Below are positions 17,569 through 26,921 of a stretch of DNA of 64,000 nucleotides, piece after piece; the stretch's first letter is position 1; every line of letters begins with the position of its first letter. The position numbers were made by a program, and so were the translations under genes. The notes beneath the pieces were generated by a model. The model ran no database searches, was not told the DNA's origin, and worked only from the letters and a program-made list of their open reading frames with translations. The stretch is from Desulforhopalus vacuolatus (GTDB taxonomy: Bacteria; Desulfobacterota; Desulfobulbia; Desulfobulbales; Desulfocapsaceae). Location of the stretch: contig NZ_JAFFPZ010000002.1 of assembly GCF_016918505.1 (NCBI RefSeq), forward strand, positions 1 through 64,000, given 5' to 3'.

Positions 17569-17590
17569 GACAGTATTGTGCTATACTGTC
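17569..17590 (+). promoter_or_regulatory. Inverted repeat over an extended -10 upstream of mraZ
   Basis: GACAGTAT (17569-17576), 6-base spacer, ATACTGTC (17583-17590), a perfect operator-like dyad. The motif TGCTATACT (17579-17587) inside it reads as an extended -10 box. It lies about 90 bases before mraZ, so a repressor here could control the whole dcw cluster. No binding protein is identified. Confidence 0.5.
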
Positions 17591-17611
17591 GAAAATCCGA
17601 TAGTTTTTTCC

Positions 17612-17638
17612 TTGACTCACCCCCTTTGATACTATAAA
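17612..17638 (+). promoter_or_regulatory. Candidate sigma-70-type promoter for the dcw cluster
   Basis: TTGACT (17612-17617) and TATAAA (17633-17638) are separated by 15 bases, shorter than the ideal 17. It lies 41 bases before the mraZ start codon. Confidence 0.4.
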
Positions 17639-17648
17639 AAGAAAGAGA

Positions 17649-17664
17649 GTGGTGTAAAGTGGGG
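17649..17664 (+). promoter_or_regulatory. Candidate MraZ-binding direct repeats
   Basis: GTGGTG (17649-17654) and GTGGGG (17659-17664) start 10 bases apart, matching the GTGGG-type boxes repeated once per helical turn that MraZ binds upstream of its own gene in other bacteria. Just two boxes are seen, the first imperfect. Confidence 0.5.
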
Positions 17665-17678
17665 GAAAAGGGAAGACG

Positions 17679-18131
17679 ATGGCGAACGATAGATTTCGCG
17701 GTCATTCGGCACATAAGATGGACGGAAAAGGGCGGGTCAGTATCCCTGCAAAAATTCGTTCCGTGTTGACTGTGCTGAATGCAGGTTCTCTTGTGCTCGT
17801 TCTCTGGAACGATCATCTCCGTGCTTATCCTGAAGATGAATGGGCAAAGTATGAAGACAGGCTGCTCGGCGATGGAGTTAAAAAAGGTATGGGCCGACTC
17901 TTGCGGGCACTGGTAAATAACTCAATTACGACCTCGGTTGATACGCAGGGTCGCCTGCTTATTTCTTCGGTTCACCGGGAAAAATTGAATTTCAAAAAGG
18001 AAGTGATTGTGGCCGGAAACGTTCATTGGTTTGAATTTTGGGATCCGCAGGTTTACGAAAAAGAAAATGCGAAAACCCTCGAAGATTTCGGTAAATACGA
18101 AGAAGAACTCTCAGAAATAGGGTTGTTGTAA
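17679..18131 (+). CDS. mraZ: Transcriptional regulator / division protein MraZ
   Basis: 150 residues with two AbrB-like halves, each holding a DxxGR motif: MDGKGRVSIPAKIRSVL near the start and VDTQGRLLISSVHR in the second half. It forms ring oligomers and represses the dcw promoter in studied species. First gene of the cell-wall cluster; its stop is followed directly by the rsmH start codon. Candidate boxes for its own binding lie at 17649-17664. Confidence 0.95.
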   Translation: MANDRFRGHSAHKMDGKGRVSIPAKIRSVLTVLNAGSLVLVLWNDHLRAYPEDEWAKYEDRLLGDGVKKGMGRLLRALVNNSITTSVDTQGRLLISSVHREKLNFKKEVIVAGNVHWFEFWDPQVYEKENAKTLEDFGKYEEELSEIGLL

Positions 18132-19046
18132 ATGTGTGATCCGGCATCTATTCACGTCTCTGTCCTGCTTGCGGAGTGCATGGAACTTCTCAGGCCCCGC
18201 TCCGGCGGACTTTATGTGGACTGCACACTTGGTCTTGGTGGCCATACTGAGGGAATCCTCCAGCGTTCCGGTCCTGATGGCAGGGTGGTTGGCTTTGACT
18301 GGGACTCCAGTGCTCAGCAGAAATCCCGGCAGCGACTGGCTTCCTTCGGAGAACGTTTAATCCCGGTTCGACGAAATTTTGCCGAGCTGGCAGAAGGGCT
18401 CGACGACCTGAACATTTGTGAAGTTGATGGCCTGCTCCTTGATGCAGGTCTCTCCTCCCTGCAACTGGACTTGCACGAGGGGCGGGGCTTCAGCTTTCAG
18501 CGGGATGAGCCGCTTGACATGCGCATGGATAATCGGCGCAGTGTTACAGCGGCGTCTATTCTCGCTCGGGCGGATGAGTCAGAGCTTGCCGATATTCTCT
18601 ATTACTATGGCGAAGAGAGGCAGGCGCGGAGGATTGCGGCAGCAATCGTGACCGCAAGAAAAAAGGAGCAGCTTCAGACAACGAGGCAACTGGTGGAGGT
18701 CGTCAATGCCGCCGTCCCGAGAAGGTTTCACCCCAAAAGGATTCATATTGCCACGAAGACCTTTCAGGCCCTTCGTATTGCAGTAAACGGGGAACTGGAA
18801 AACCTTGGAATTGCTCTCGACAGTGGCGTCCGTTACATGAAGCCGGGGGCAAGATTCTGTGTCATTTCCTTTCATTCCCTTGAAGACCGGCTGGTAAAAA
18901 GGAAGTTTCGAGAGAATCCCGCACTTGAAGTTATCACCTCCAGGCCTGTAGGTGCCTCCAGTGAAGAAGTTGAGAGAAATCCCCGCTCACGCAGTGCCCG
19001 TCTCAGGGTGGCGCAGAAGCTGGAAAAAAGAGAGGAGAAGGAATGA
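18132..19046 (+). CDS. rsmH: 16S rRNA (C1402-N4)-methyltransferase RsmH
   Basis: 304 residues. HVSVLLAECMELL, SAM-binding VDCTLGLGGHTEGIL, catalytic-region LLLDAGLSSLQLD, GRGFSFQRDEPLDMRMD and the C-terminal ISFHSLEDRLVKRKFRE are diagnostic of MraW/RsmH. It methylates C1402 in the ribosomal P site. It starts at the base after the mraZ stop and overlaps the next gene by 4 bases (ATGA). Confidence 0.96.
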   Translation: MCDPASIHVSVLLAECMELLRPRSGGLYVDCTLGLGGHTEGILQRSGPDGRVVGFDWDSSAQQKSRQRLASFGERLIPVRRNFAELAEGLDDLNICEVDGLLLDAGLSSLQLDLHEGRGFSFQRDEPLDMRMDNRRSVTAASILARADESELADILYYYGEERQARRIAAAIVTARKKEQLQTTRQLVEVVNAAVPRRFHPKRIHIATKTFQALRIAVNGELENLGIALDSGVRYMKPGARFCVISFHSLEDRLVKRKFRENPALEVITSRPVGASSEEVERNPRSRSARLRVAQKLEKREEKE

Positions 19047-19489
19047 GATTCCACAGCAGTACTCACGCATATGTACACCCTGGAGCGCGATACGGGCGGG
19101 CAGGTTACTGCGGAGGTCTTGTCGTCCTTGCCACCCGTCTGGTGGCACCCTTTGTCGAGGGGGTGGCTGGACTGACTGCAAGTGGGGCAATGGTCAAACG
19201 TTTCGGACGGGTAGCCCTCGTTGTGGTCCCCGTGGCGCTGGTGTGCAACTTGATCTGTACCTCACTCATTAATGATTCCGACGCCCGCATGGTGAAGATG
19301 ACGGAACAGTATCAAAATCTGGAAATGATTAATATATCCCTGCTGGCGCGGCGTGCCCGAATATGGGGTCCTGAAAATATGGCAAAACTGGCGGAAAAAC
19401 TTGATTTGTATCCGGCTTCCGGTCGACAGATTGGTGTTTATGACTCAAGTATCGACAAGTTTCGCTACTCTAAATACTCTAAACAATGA
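19043..19489 (+). CDS. ftsL: FtsL-like cell division protein
   Basis: 148 residues. Called from position between rsmH and ftsI and from topology: a basic N-terminus, one membrane helix (about 52-72, RVALVVVPVALVCNLICTSL), then a short periplasmic region with helical character (MVKMTEQYQNLEMINISLLARRARIWGPENMAKLAEKLDLYP). The segment GPENMAKLAEKLDL resembles the end of FtsL coiled coils. Sequence conservation in FtsL is always low. The N-terminal 50 residues before the helix are longer than usual. Start overlaps the rsmH stop. Confidence 0.65.
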   Translation: MRFHSSTHAYVHPGARYGRAGYCGGLVVLATRLVAPFVEGVAGLTASGAMVKRFGRVALVVVPVALVCNLICTSLINDSDARMVKMTEQYQNLEMINISLLARRARIWGPENMAKLAEKLDLYPASGRQIGVYDSSIDKFRYSKYSKQ

Positions 19490-19492
19490 GGC

Positions 19493-21370
19493 ATGGCCGT
19501 TCGCAAAACACGTATTCGCCTCTCCGGCAGGACCCGGAGTCGTCGTCTTCTATGGTTTGTGGCATTGGCGCTGGTGCTTGCCGTCGGAATCTGGATTCTG
19601 TTTCGTGGCGGAAATGGGGATAAGATCCCGCAACCAGCGGCAAAGATTGAAAAATCTGCCGGTGAGTGGGTTCGCGGTACAATTTACGACAGTCGTAAAA
19701 AACGTCTTGCTGAGACTATTGAACAGGTTTCCGTTTATGTAAGGACTCGTGAGACACGTTCGATTCCAGAGACAGCGAAACAACTGGCATCAGTTCTTTC
19801 TCTTGATCGTATTTCACTGGAGAGCAAACTGAAACAGGGGGCTCTGCGGGTATGGATTGCCAGACAGATCAGTCAGGAACAGGAAGACGCACTGGGCAGG
19901 CTGGCGTTGCCCGGAGTTTATCTGAAACGGGAGTGGCGCCGGAGTTATCCTGGTGGGACCATGGCCTCGCACCTGATTGGTTTCTCCGAGAACGGTGTTG
20001 GCCTTGCAGGAGTCGAACATCAGTATGACAGGTTGCTCTCAAAGCTCAAAGAGCCTCAGGGAGAAGGGGGAAAGGCGCGGACAGATCTGGTCCTCTCACT
20101 TGATCTGAAGATTCAGCAGCCGCTGGAAGATGTCCTGGCTGCGGTGCGGCGTCAGGGGACCTCCTGTGGTCAGGATATGCGGGTCGTTGGCTGTGTTCTT
20201 GATGCAAAGAGTGGCAGTATTGTTGCTCTCGGACAGCTCCCGGATTTTAACCCCAATGATTTTGCTCACTATGGTTCACGAATCCTTGACAGCATGATGT
20301 TCAAACCGATGCTGCTTCCGGAGACAATTCGCGTACTGTTACGGGACTCGGCAGCATTCCTCAAGGCGGATGATGAGGTTGAGGAGTATGGAGGCTGGTC
20401 CCTGATCCCACAGGTACAGGCTGGCAAACAACTCCAGCTTATTACTGCATTGAATCTGGACAGAAAAATTTACGCCGATTTCTACAGTGGTCCGCGTGAT
20501 CAGAAGCCGTTTAACGGACATCTGCTGCAGCGGAATCGTGATCGCGGTCTGGATATGCTGCCCGAGGTCTCTACGCCAATGACGTTGCTGGTCGGTCTGA
20601 GTACCCTGCTCCATGGTCTGCCCGCAGGTGAACCGGCGGTGATTGCGCAAACGGTCCATTCGACAGATCAGGCCGGACAGCCGGTGGAGAAGATTTCTTT
20701 TCCGGGACCTCCACCCCGGCTGGTACAGAAGGGGGTTGACCGCCTCTTCACGGCAATGGGAAAAAAAGGCAGTTTTTCCACCATATATCTTGAGGGTAAG
20801 GCCTCGGGGACGATTCCTGAAGAGAACGCGGGTGATGTGTTTATTCAGGACGAGGTGGTTTTTGCCGATATTCCTTCTGGTGAGAGTCCGCTGGTGTTTC
20901 TGCTGGTAGCGGAGGTTCGTGGTTATGCTCCTTTCTCGCGGGAAAATACACTCAAGGCCCAAAAAATAAATATCCGTTCCCTGATCGATGAAAAAATGCG
21001 GAGGATTGGGATACTGCACATGGTCTCCGCAGGTGCTTCTGATCTGCTCTCGCCGGAAGAGGGAGACGGGGAAAACTGGCAGTGCAGGGGTACCATCGTC
21101 GTGCAGGGTGACAAGGTGATGAATCGGCAAGAGGGCAGGAAAGACGAACCGGTGAAGATGCCTGATCTCATGGGCAGGAGTTTGCGCAAGAGTCTGCGTA
21201 TGCTTGAGGGAATTCCTCTAAAAATCTCAATCGCAGGTTCTGGACGGGTGGTTCAGCAGAGTCCAGAGGCAGGAACGATTCTAAAAAAGGATGCCTCCTG
21301 CCAGCTTGTTCTGAAGCAGAAACAGCTGGAGATATTTAAAGCTGTGAGCAAAGAAAAAACAATGCAGTGA
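19493..21370 (+). CDS. ftsI: FtsI/PBP3-type class B penicillin-binding protein with degenerate active site and PASTA domain
   Basis: 625 residues: membrane helix (about 20-37), PBP dimerisation region (RGTIYDSRKKRLAE onwards), transpeptidase-like region (about 230-520), and a C-terminal PASTA domain (about 560-615, MPDLMGRSLRKSLRMLEGIP). The fold landmark GSIVALGQLPDFNPNDF is kept, but the next motif, normally FEPGSTFK, reads FKPMLLPE (270-277): the catalytic serine is Leu274 and the lysine is Glu277. The KTG box is KASGT (436-440). The protein is thus probably unable to cross-link peptidoglycan and may be structural. The frame is intact and translation is coupled to its neighbours, so it is not a simple pseudogene. 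Confidence 0.85.
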   Translation: MAVRKTRIRLSGRTRSRRLLWFVALALVLAVGIWILFRGGNGDKIPQPAAKIEKSAGEWVRGTIYDSRKKRLAETIEQVSVYVRTRETRSIPETAKQLASVLSLDRISLESKLKQGALRVWIARQISQEQEDALGRLALPGVYLKREWRRSYPGGTMASHLIGFSENGVGLAGVEHQYDRLLSKLKEPQGEGGKARTDLVLSLDLKIQQPLEDVLAAVRRQGTSCGQDMRVVGCVLDAKSGSIVALGQLPDFNPNDFAHYGSRILDSMMFKPMLLPETIRVLLRDSAAFLKADDEVEEYGGWSLIPQVQAGKQLQLITALNLDRKIYADFYSGPRDQKPFNGHLLQRNRDRGLDMLPEVSTPMTLLVGLSTLLHGLPAGEPAVIAQTVHSTDQAGQPVEKISFPGPPPRLVQKGVDRLFTAMGKKGSFSTIYLEGKASGTIPEENAGDVFIQDEVVFADIPSGESPLVFLLVAEVRGYAPFSRENTLKAQKINIRSLIDEKMRRIGILHMVSAGASDLLSPEEGDGENWQCRGTIVVQGDKVMNRQEGRKDEPVKMPDLMGRSLRKSLRMLEGIPLKISIAGSGRVVQQSPEAGTILKKDASCQLVLKQKQLEIFKAVSKEKTMQ

Positions 21371-21475
21371 TGAAGTGCCTGCAGAAAGAACGGCTCTTCA
21401 GAATATACGGAAAAGTTGAGGCAGATAATGCACCTTAACGGTAAAAGGTAAAGACAATTGTAAAAGGTAAATGCA

Positions 21476-24400
21476 ATGACAGAACGAACACTGGATTCCC
21501 TTTTAAAGCGATTCGGTGATCACGCAGAGTCGTCGAAAAATGATGGAGTCGAGAATAGAACATTGACCGCTCTCACCTGCGATTCCCGCGAGGTGAAGAG
21601 CGGTTCTCTGTTTATTGCACTGCGCGGAGCCTCTGTGGACGGGCACTCCTTTCTCGCGGATGTTGCCGACAGAGGTGCGGCTGCAGTGGTGTGTGAGACT
21701 GGTGGTATTTCGGAAAAGGTTCGTATTCTTCTTGCAGAGAAAAGTGTCATTGTTATTGAGGTTGACAATACTTCTGTCTGTTGTCCCGTTATTGCCTCCT
21801 GGTTTTACGGAAATCCGGCGAAGTCCCTGCGCCTGGCTGCCGTTACCGGGACCAACGGAAAAACTACGGTCACCTCGCTGGTGGAGCAGTTGCTTCTTGC
21901 AGACGGGAAAGCTGTCGGTGTTATCGGTACGGTGAATAATCGCTGTACGGTGAACGGGAAAACCCTCTCTTTTCCGGCGCACCTTACCACTCCGGAACCC
22001 ATTGAGTTGCATCGACTGCTTCGGGCAATGGTTGACGCCGGTACGGAAATTGTGGTGATGGAGGTTTCTTCTCACGCCCTTGTCCGCAGTCGGGTAGACG
22101 GATTGCAGTTTGAAGCGGCGGCCTTTACGAATATCTCCCGGGATCATCTTGATTACCATGGTACAATGGAGAGATATTTCAACGCAAAGTCACTGCTCTT
22201 TTCAAAATATCTTGCGGATGACGGCGTGGCTGTGATTCCGAATCCTTCCGTTGAAGGGCATAAACTCGCTGTTCTTGCAGAAAGCCGCCCCGGCGTGCGA
22301 ATGATTCGCTGGGGTGCGGCGGAGGACAATGATTTACGATTGATCAATTGCAGGCTGCACCTGGATTATACCGAAGTTGAGTGCCGCGCTTTCGGCAAAA
22401 CCTTTTTCTTCAACACGCTGTTGATTGGCAGTTACAACGTGGAAAACCTGTTGACTGCCTGGGGGGTGGCCGCTGCGCTTGGCATGGTGACTCAGCATAT
22501 TGCTGCAGATGTCTCCTCTCTTACAGGTGCACCCGGCCGGGTAGAGCGGATAAATGTAGAGGCAGCATGGGCATCGAAAGGGCCGGTGGTGCTGGTCGAC
22601 TATTCCCATACGCCTGATGCGCTGGAGAAGGTTCTGGAGACTGTCGCTGTGCTGCCTCACCGCAATTTATGCGTGGTGTTTGGCTGTGGAGGGGACCGTG
22701 ATTCCGGCAAAAGACCCTTGATGGGGGCAGTGGCGGGACGGTTGGCCGATGTCGTTGTTCTTACCGATGATAATCCCCGCTCGGAACTCTCTTCTGAGAT
22801 TATCAGAGAGATTCTGCCAGGGGTTGAGTCTGCTGGCTGCCCTGTTTTTCAAAAGGACTGGCTTTTCACCCGTTCGGAAAAAGAGAAGGGGTGTGTTGTT
22901 ACAGCCAGTCGAGATGAGGCCATTGATCAGGCCATCCGCTCAATGGGAGCAGGGGATGTGGTGGTTATTGCCGGGAAGGGACACGAACCCTATCAGATCA
23001 GTCGAAGAGGACGATGTTATTTCGATGATCGCCGTCGTGCTGAAAATGCACTCTTTTCCTGGACGTCACAACTGCTGGCAGAGGCCACCGGAGGACGGGT
23101 GGTCGGGAATGCCGGCATGTCTGGTGCTGTAACCACTGACAGCCGCATGGAAAATCCCCGGGGAATATTTGTCGCTCTCACCGGTGAACATCATGATGCC
23201 CACGATTTTGCTCCGGGCGCGGTGGAGAAGAACAATCTCTGTCTCGTCGTTGAGCGGGAACTGCCGCTTGATGTCTGTCAGGTTGTGGTTGCTGATACCA
23301 CTCGTGCTCTTGGCAACATGGCTGCCTTTCGCCGCCGTGCCCTTGCCCGTTTTCTGGCCGCACAGGGGCGTGAACAGAACGTTGTCGGCGTGACCGGCAG
23401 TTGTGGCAAGACAACCGTGAAGGAGATGATTTTCGCCATTCTGCGCCGCAAATGGCCGGTGGGGGAATATTACCCAGAGACCTCCATACTGAAAACAGCG
23501 GGGAATTTCAATAACCTCATCGGCCTGCCTCTGTCGCTGTTGCCCATTGGTGTGGATCAGCGGGCAGTTATTCTTGAAATGGGGATGAATGCACCGGGAG
23601 AGATTGCCCGGCTTGCAGAAATTGCTGACCCGGACATCAGCGTCATTACCAATGTATTCGGGGCGCATCTTGCCGGTCTTGGAGACCTCAACGGTGTTGC
23701 CGCCGCCAAAGGCGAACTCTTCGCGGGAACCCGTGCTGATGGTCTTCTTGTCGTCAATATTGATGATGAAAAGATTCGCGCTCAGGCGGAGAAGTCCCTT
23801 TGTCGCAAAATTACCTTCAGTGCGGCGGGGAGCAGAGCCGATCTGTATGCCACCGATATTCGTCAAGCGGGGCGGGGACGCTGCAATTTCACCCTCCACT
23901 GCGGGGGGGCAAAGAGAGATATTTTCCTCGGCGCGGCCGGTGAACATAACGTGGGGAATGCCCTTGCCGCCGCCACCGTCTGCACTGCTCTGGGTGTCGA
24001 TCTGGAGGAAATTGCCCTGGGTCTGGCCGACTTTCGCAATGTTGGCAGGCGTATGGAACTGCTCACTGCTCCCGGTGGATTTACAGTGATTAACGACTGT
24101 TATAATGCCAATCCGGGATCCATGGCAGCGGGCTTGAAGGTCCTTGCTTCTTTCCCGGGCAAGAAGTTTGCCGTGATTGGAGACATGCTCGAACTCGGCA
24201 GTTCCTCGGAGGCTGCCCATGAAAAAATTGGCCGACGTGCTGCAGAACTTGATATTGACCGGCTGGCCATTATTGGAGAGTTTGCTTCGGCAGTGAAAAA
24301 AGGTGCTCTGGAAGGAGGGATGGCGGATACCGACGTGGCGATTTTTGCGGATAAGGAGCAGTTTGTCTCGACAATTGACTGCTGTTGTGAACAGTTGAAG

Positions 24401-24481
24401 ACGGATAAAGATGCCGTGCTGGTGAAAGCTTCACGGGGACTTGCCCTCGAAAGCATTGTTGCAAAATTTATGCGGGAGTAA
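21476..24481 (+). CDS. murE/murF: MurE-MurF fusion: UDP-MurNAc-tripeptide synthetase / UDP-MurNAc-pentapeptide synthetase
   Basis: 1001 residues joining two Mur ligases. The MurE half (about 1-525) has ATP loop [12 protein letters not shown] (about 124-135) and the DNPRSE motif (about 431-436), which selects meso-diaminopimelate. The MurF half (about 526-1001) has ATP loop [14 protein letters not shown] (about 637-650), [12 protein letters not shown], and [10 protein letters not shown]. It adds diaminopimelate and then D-Ala-D-Ala to the cytoplasmic peptidoglycan precursor. No stop or frameshift lies at the join, so one polypeptide is expected. The start ATG has AAAGGTAAA upstream. mraY follows 2 bases after the stop. 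Confidence 0.95.
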   Translation: MTERTLDSLLKRFGDHAESSKNDGVENRTLTALTCDSREVKSGSLFIALRGASVDGHSFLADVADRGAAAVVCETGGISEKVRILLAEKSVIVIEVDNTSVCCPVIASWFYGNPAKSLRLAAVTGTNGKTTVTSLVEQLLLADGKAVGVIGTVNNRCTVNGKTLSFPAHLTTPEPIELHRLLRAMVDAGTEIVVMEVSSHALVRSRVDGLQFEAAAFTNISRDHLDYHGTMERYFNAKSLLFSKYLADDGVAVIPNPSVEGHKLAVLAESRPGVRMIRWGAAEDNDLRLINCRLHLDYTEVECRAFGKTFFFNTLLIGSYNVENLLTAWGVAAALGMVTQHIAADVSSLTGAPGRVERINVEAAWASKGPVVLVDYSHTPDALEKVLETVAVLPHRNLCVVFGCGGDRDSGKRPLMGAVAGRLADVVVLTDDNPRSELSSEIIREILPGVESAGCPVFQKDWLFTRSEKEKGCVVTASRDEAIDQAIRSMGAGDVVVIAGKGHEPYQISRRGRCYFDDRRRAENALFSWTSQLLAEATGGRVVGNAGMSGAVTTDSRMENPRGIFVALTGEHHDAHDFAPGAVEKNNLCLVVERELPLDVCQVVVADTTRALGNMAAFRRRALARFLAAQGREQNVVGVTGSCGKTTVKEMIFAILRRKWPVGEYYPETSILKTAGNFNNLIGLPLSLLPIGVDQRAVILEMGMNAPGEIARLAEIADPDISVITNVFGAHLAGLGDLNGVAAAKGELFAGTRADGLLVVNIDDEKIRAQAEKSLCRKITFSAAGSRADLYATDIRQAGRGRCNFTLHCGGAKRDIFLGAAGEHNVGNALAAATVCTALGVDLEEIALGLADFRNVGRRMELLTAPGGFTVINDCYNANPGSMAAGLKVLASFPGKKFAVIGDMLELGSSSEAAHEKIGRRAAELDIDRLAIIGEFASAVKKGALEGGMADTDVAIFADKEQFVSTIDCCCEQLKTDKDAVLVKASRGLALESIVAKFMRE

Positions 24482-24483
24482 TA

Positions 24484-25563
24484 ATGTTTTATCATCTTCT
24501 CTATCCCCTCCACACCGATTTCAGTGGTTTCAATGTCTTTCGCTACATTACCTTCCGCTCAATGGGCGCGGCAATGACCGCTTTCCTCATTCTGCTGCTG
24601 CTTGGTCCCTGGTTCATCCGGTTGATGAAATCTTGTCAGATTGGTCAGGTCGTGCGCGATGACGGACCGGCGACTCACCTTGCCAAGAAGGGAGTGCCGA
24701 CCATGGGTGGACTGTTGATTCTCTCCTCAATCACCGTAACTACACTGCTCTGGGCACGGCTGAACAACTCCCTCGTCTGGCTGGTACTTTTTGTCACCCT
24801 CTTTTATGGCGGGATTGGCAGTCTGGATGATATTAAAAAGATTACAAAGGGAAATTCCACAGGACTGAGCGCACGCGGAAAGATGCTTCTGCAGATTGCC
24901 GGAGCGGCGGTTGTCGGCCTTTTCATTCTTATCCATCCGGGGTTTGACGGACATCTGAGTCTGCCTTTTCTGAAGAATCTTCATCCGGATCTCGGTGTGT
25001 TTTATGTTGTATTTGCGGCACTGGTGATTGTTGGCGCTTCCAATGCGGTTAACCTCACTGACGGTCTCGACGGCCTCGCCGCCGGACCTTCCATTGTTAC
25101 AGCGGGTGTCTATCTTATCTTTTCTTATCTCGCCGGGAATATTGTGCTGGCGGAATATCTGCACCTGCCGTATGTGGCGGGGAGTGGAGAACTGGCTGTC
25201 TTCTGCGGGGCGATTTTTGGTGCCTGCCTTGGTTTCCTCTGGTTCAATGCCTTTCCCGCTCAGCTGTTCATGGGTGATGTGGGCAGCCTGGCCCTCGGCG
25301 GAGCTTTTGGCACGGTGGCAATCATAATCAAGCAGGAGTTTCTCCTCGTAATTGTCGGTGGTATTTTTGTCATGGAGGCGCTGTCAGTCATGATGCAGGT
25401 CGGTTATTTCAAGATGACCGGTGGCAAACGAATATTTTTAATGGCACCTTTCCATCATCATTTTGAGAAAAAGGGATGGCATGAGACCAAGGTGGTCATT
25501 CGTTTCTGGATCGTAGCCATTATCCTCGGTCTGGTTGCAATGGCAACACTGAAACTGCGATGA
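24484..25563 (+). CDS. mraY: Phospho-MurNAc-pentapeptide transferase MraY
   Basis: 359 residues, about ten membrane helices. Signatures [18 protein letters not shown] near the N-terminus, [34 protein letters not shown], and [12 protein letters not shown] at the C-terminus mark MraY. It transfers the MurNAc-pentapeptide to undecaprenyl phosphate, forming lipid I. It overlaps murD by 4 bases. Confidence 0.97.
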   Translation: MFYHLLYPLHTDFSGFNVFRYITFRSMGAAMTAFLILLLLGPWFIRLMKSCQIGQVVRDDGPATHLAKKGVPTMGGLLILSSITVTTLLWARLNNSLVWLVLFVTLFYGGIGSLDDIKKITKGNSTGLSARGKMLLQIAGAAVVGLFILIHPGFDGHLSLPFLKNLHPDLGVFYVVFAALVIVGASNAVNLTDGLDGLAAGPSIVTAGVYLIFSYLAGNIVLAEYLHLPYVAGSGELAVFCGAIFGACLGFLWFNAFPAQLFMGDVGSLALGGAFGTVAIIIKQEFLLVIVGGIFVMEALSVMMQVGYFKMTGGKRIFLMAPFHHHFEKKGWHETKVVIRFWIVAIILGLVAMATLKLR

Positions 25564-26921
25564 AAAATAACAATCCATATATTCCTCCGGGAACCACAGT
25601 TGTGATCATGGGATGCGGGGTTACCGGCAGTGCCGCAGTGGATTATGTCCTGAGCTGTGGAGCAAAGGTGCTGGTTTCGGATTCCCGTGACGAGGCTTCC
25701 TTTGCGAAAACTGCCGCCATGCTCAAAGAGAAAGGTGTAGAGTGGGAGTGTGGACACAGTCTCAACTTTATCCTGCGTGGCGGGATAGTGCTCCTCAGCC
25801 CGGGGATTGCACCGGATAACCCGCTGGTGCTTCTGCTGCGGAAACGGGGCGTAAAGGTGATGGGAGAACTCGCCGTGCTCGCGCCGGTTTTGGGCGGTGT
25901 GAAGGTGGTTGCGGTAACAGGCAGTAACGGCAAGACCACGGTGACCAGTCTTATCGGTGAGGTTCTGAAAAAGGCTGGCCACTCTGTATTCGTCGGTGGC
26001 AATATCGGTGTCTCACTCTATGACTACTGCGCGGGGAAAGGAGAACCCTGTGAATATGCTGTGGTCGAGGTGTCGAGTTTTCAGCTGGAGGTCGCTGGAG
26101 ATTTTGCTCCGGACGTGGCGGTTCTGCTCAATATAACTCCGGATCATCTTGACCGTCATCATGGATTGCAGGGCTATATCGCCGCCAAACTCAATATTTT
26201 CCGGGCCCAGAGCGCAGAGCAGGTGGCAGTCATAAACGGAGACGATGCCAGCTGTCAGGACCTGCCGATGGACTTTCGTGCTGCGTTTCGTTCCTTCGGG
26301 TACGGCCCGAAAAATCAGGCCATTGTGGAAGATGGCCAGCTTCTGCTGGTGGAAGAAGGAGAACGAAAAGTTTTGCGACTGCCTGCTGGCAGCGCTGGCT
26401 TTGCTTCTGAAAATTTTGCTGCAGCAGCACTGGCACTGCGTGTCGCTGGCGTTGATATAAAAATTCTGGAAAAATATTTTGCAGAGTTTAAACGTCCGCC
26501 ACACCGTATGGAGCTGGTAGCCGAGGTGGACAGTATCGCCTGGGTGAATGATTCAAAGGCCACCAATACCGGTGCGGTTATCGGGGCATTGAGACAGTTT
26601 GACCATCCTGTTATCCTCATTGCGGGGGGGCGGGATAAGGGTGAGGATTATCATCAACTCTGCGAGCTGGTGAAACAGCGGGTAAAGGCTGCCATTCTTA
26701 TTGGGGAGTCGGCCGATGACATCGAACAGGCCATTATATCGTGTACTGAGATACATCGGGCGGCAAGCCTTGAAGAGGCAGTGTCGCTCGGACGTGAACT
26801 GGCGACTGCCGGGGAAACGGTTTTACTCTCTCCAGCCTGTTCCAGTTTTGACATGTTCAGGAGTTACGGCCATCGTGGTGAGGTCTTTCGTGCCGCTGTA
26901 CATGCACTGGAGGCAGAGTAA
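25560..26921 (+). CDS. murD: UDP-MurNAc-L-alanine:D-glutamate ligase MurD
   Basis: 453 residues. The N-terminal Rossmann-like start [25 protein letters not shown] loop [37 protein letters not shown] and the C-terminal [19 protein letters not shown] box are typical. It adds D-Glu in the cytoplasm. ATGA overlap with mraY; its TAA shares a base with the murG ATG. In most dcw clusters ftsW lies between murD and murG; here there is no room for it. Confidence 0.97.
   Translation: MKNNNPYIPPGTTVVIMGCGVTGSAAVDYVLSCGAKVLVSDSRDEASFAKTAAMLKEKGVEWECGHSLNFILRGGIVLLSPGIAPDNPLVLLLRKRGVKVMGELAVLAPVLGGVKVVAVTGSNGKTTVTSLIGEVLKKAGHSVFVGGNIGVSLYDYCAGKGEPCEYAVVEVSSFQLEVAGDFAPDVAVLLNITPDHLDRHHGLQGYIAAKLNIFRAQSAEQVAVINGDDASCQDLPMDFRAAFRSFGYGPKNQAIVEDGQLLLVEEGERKVLRLPAGSAGFASENFAAAALALRVAGVDIKILEKYFAEFKRPPHRMELVAEVDSIAWVNDSKATNTGAVIGALRQFDHPVILIAGGRDKGEDYHQLCELVKQRVKAAILIGESADDIEQAIISCTEIHRAASLEEAVSLGRELATAGETVLLSPACSSFDMFRSYGHRGEVFRAAVHALEAE

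Noticed and set aside
23066-24220. 384-codon minus-strand frame within murE/murF
   Set aside because: No domain; the plus strand has all MurF motifs.
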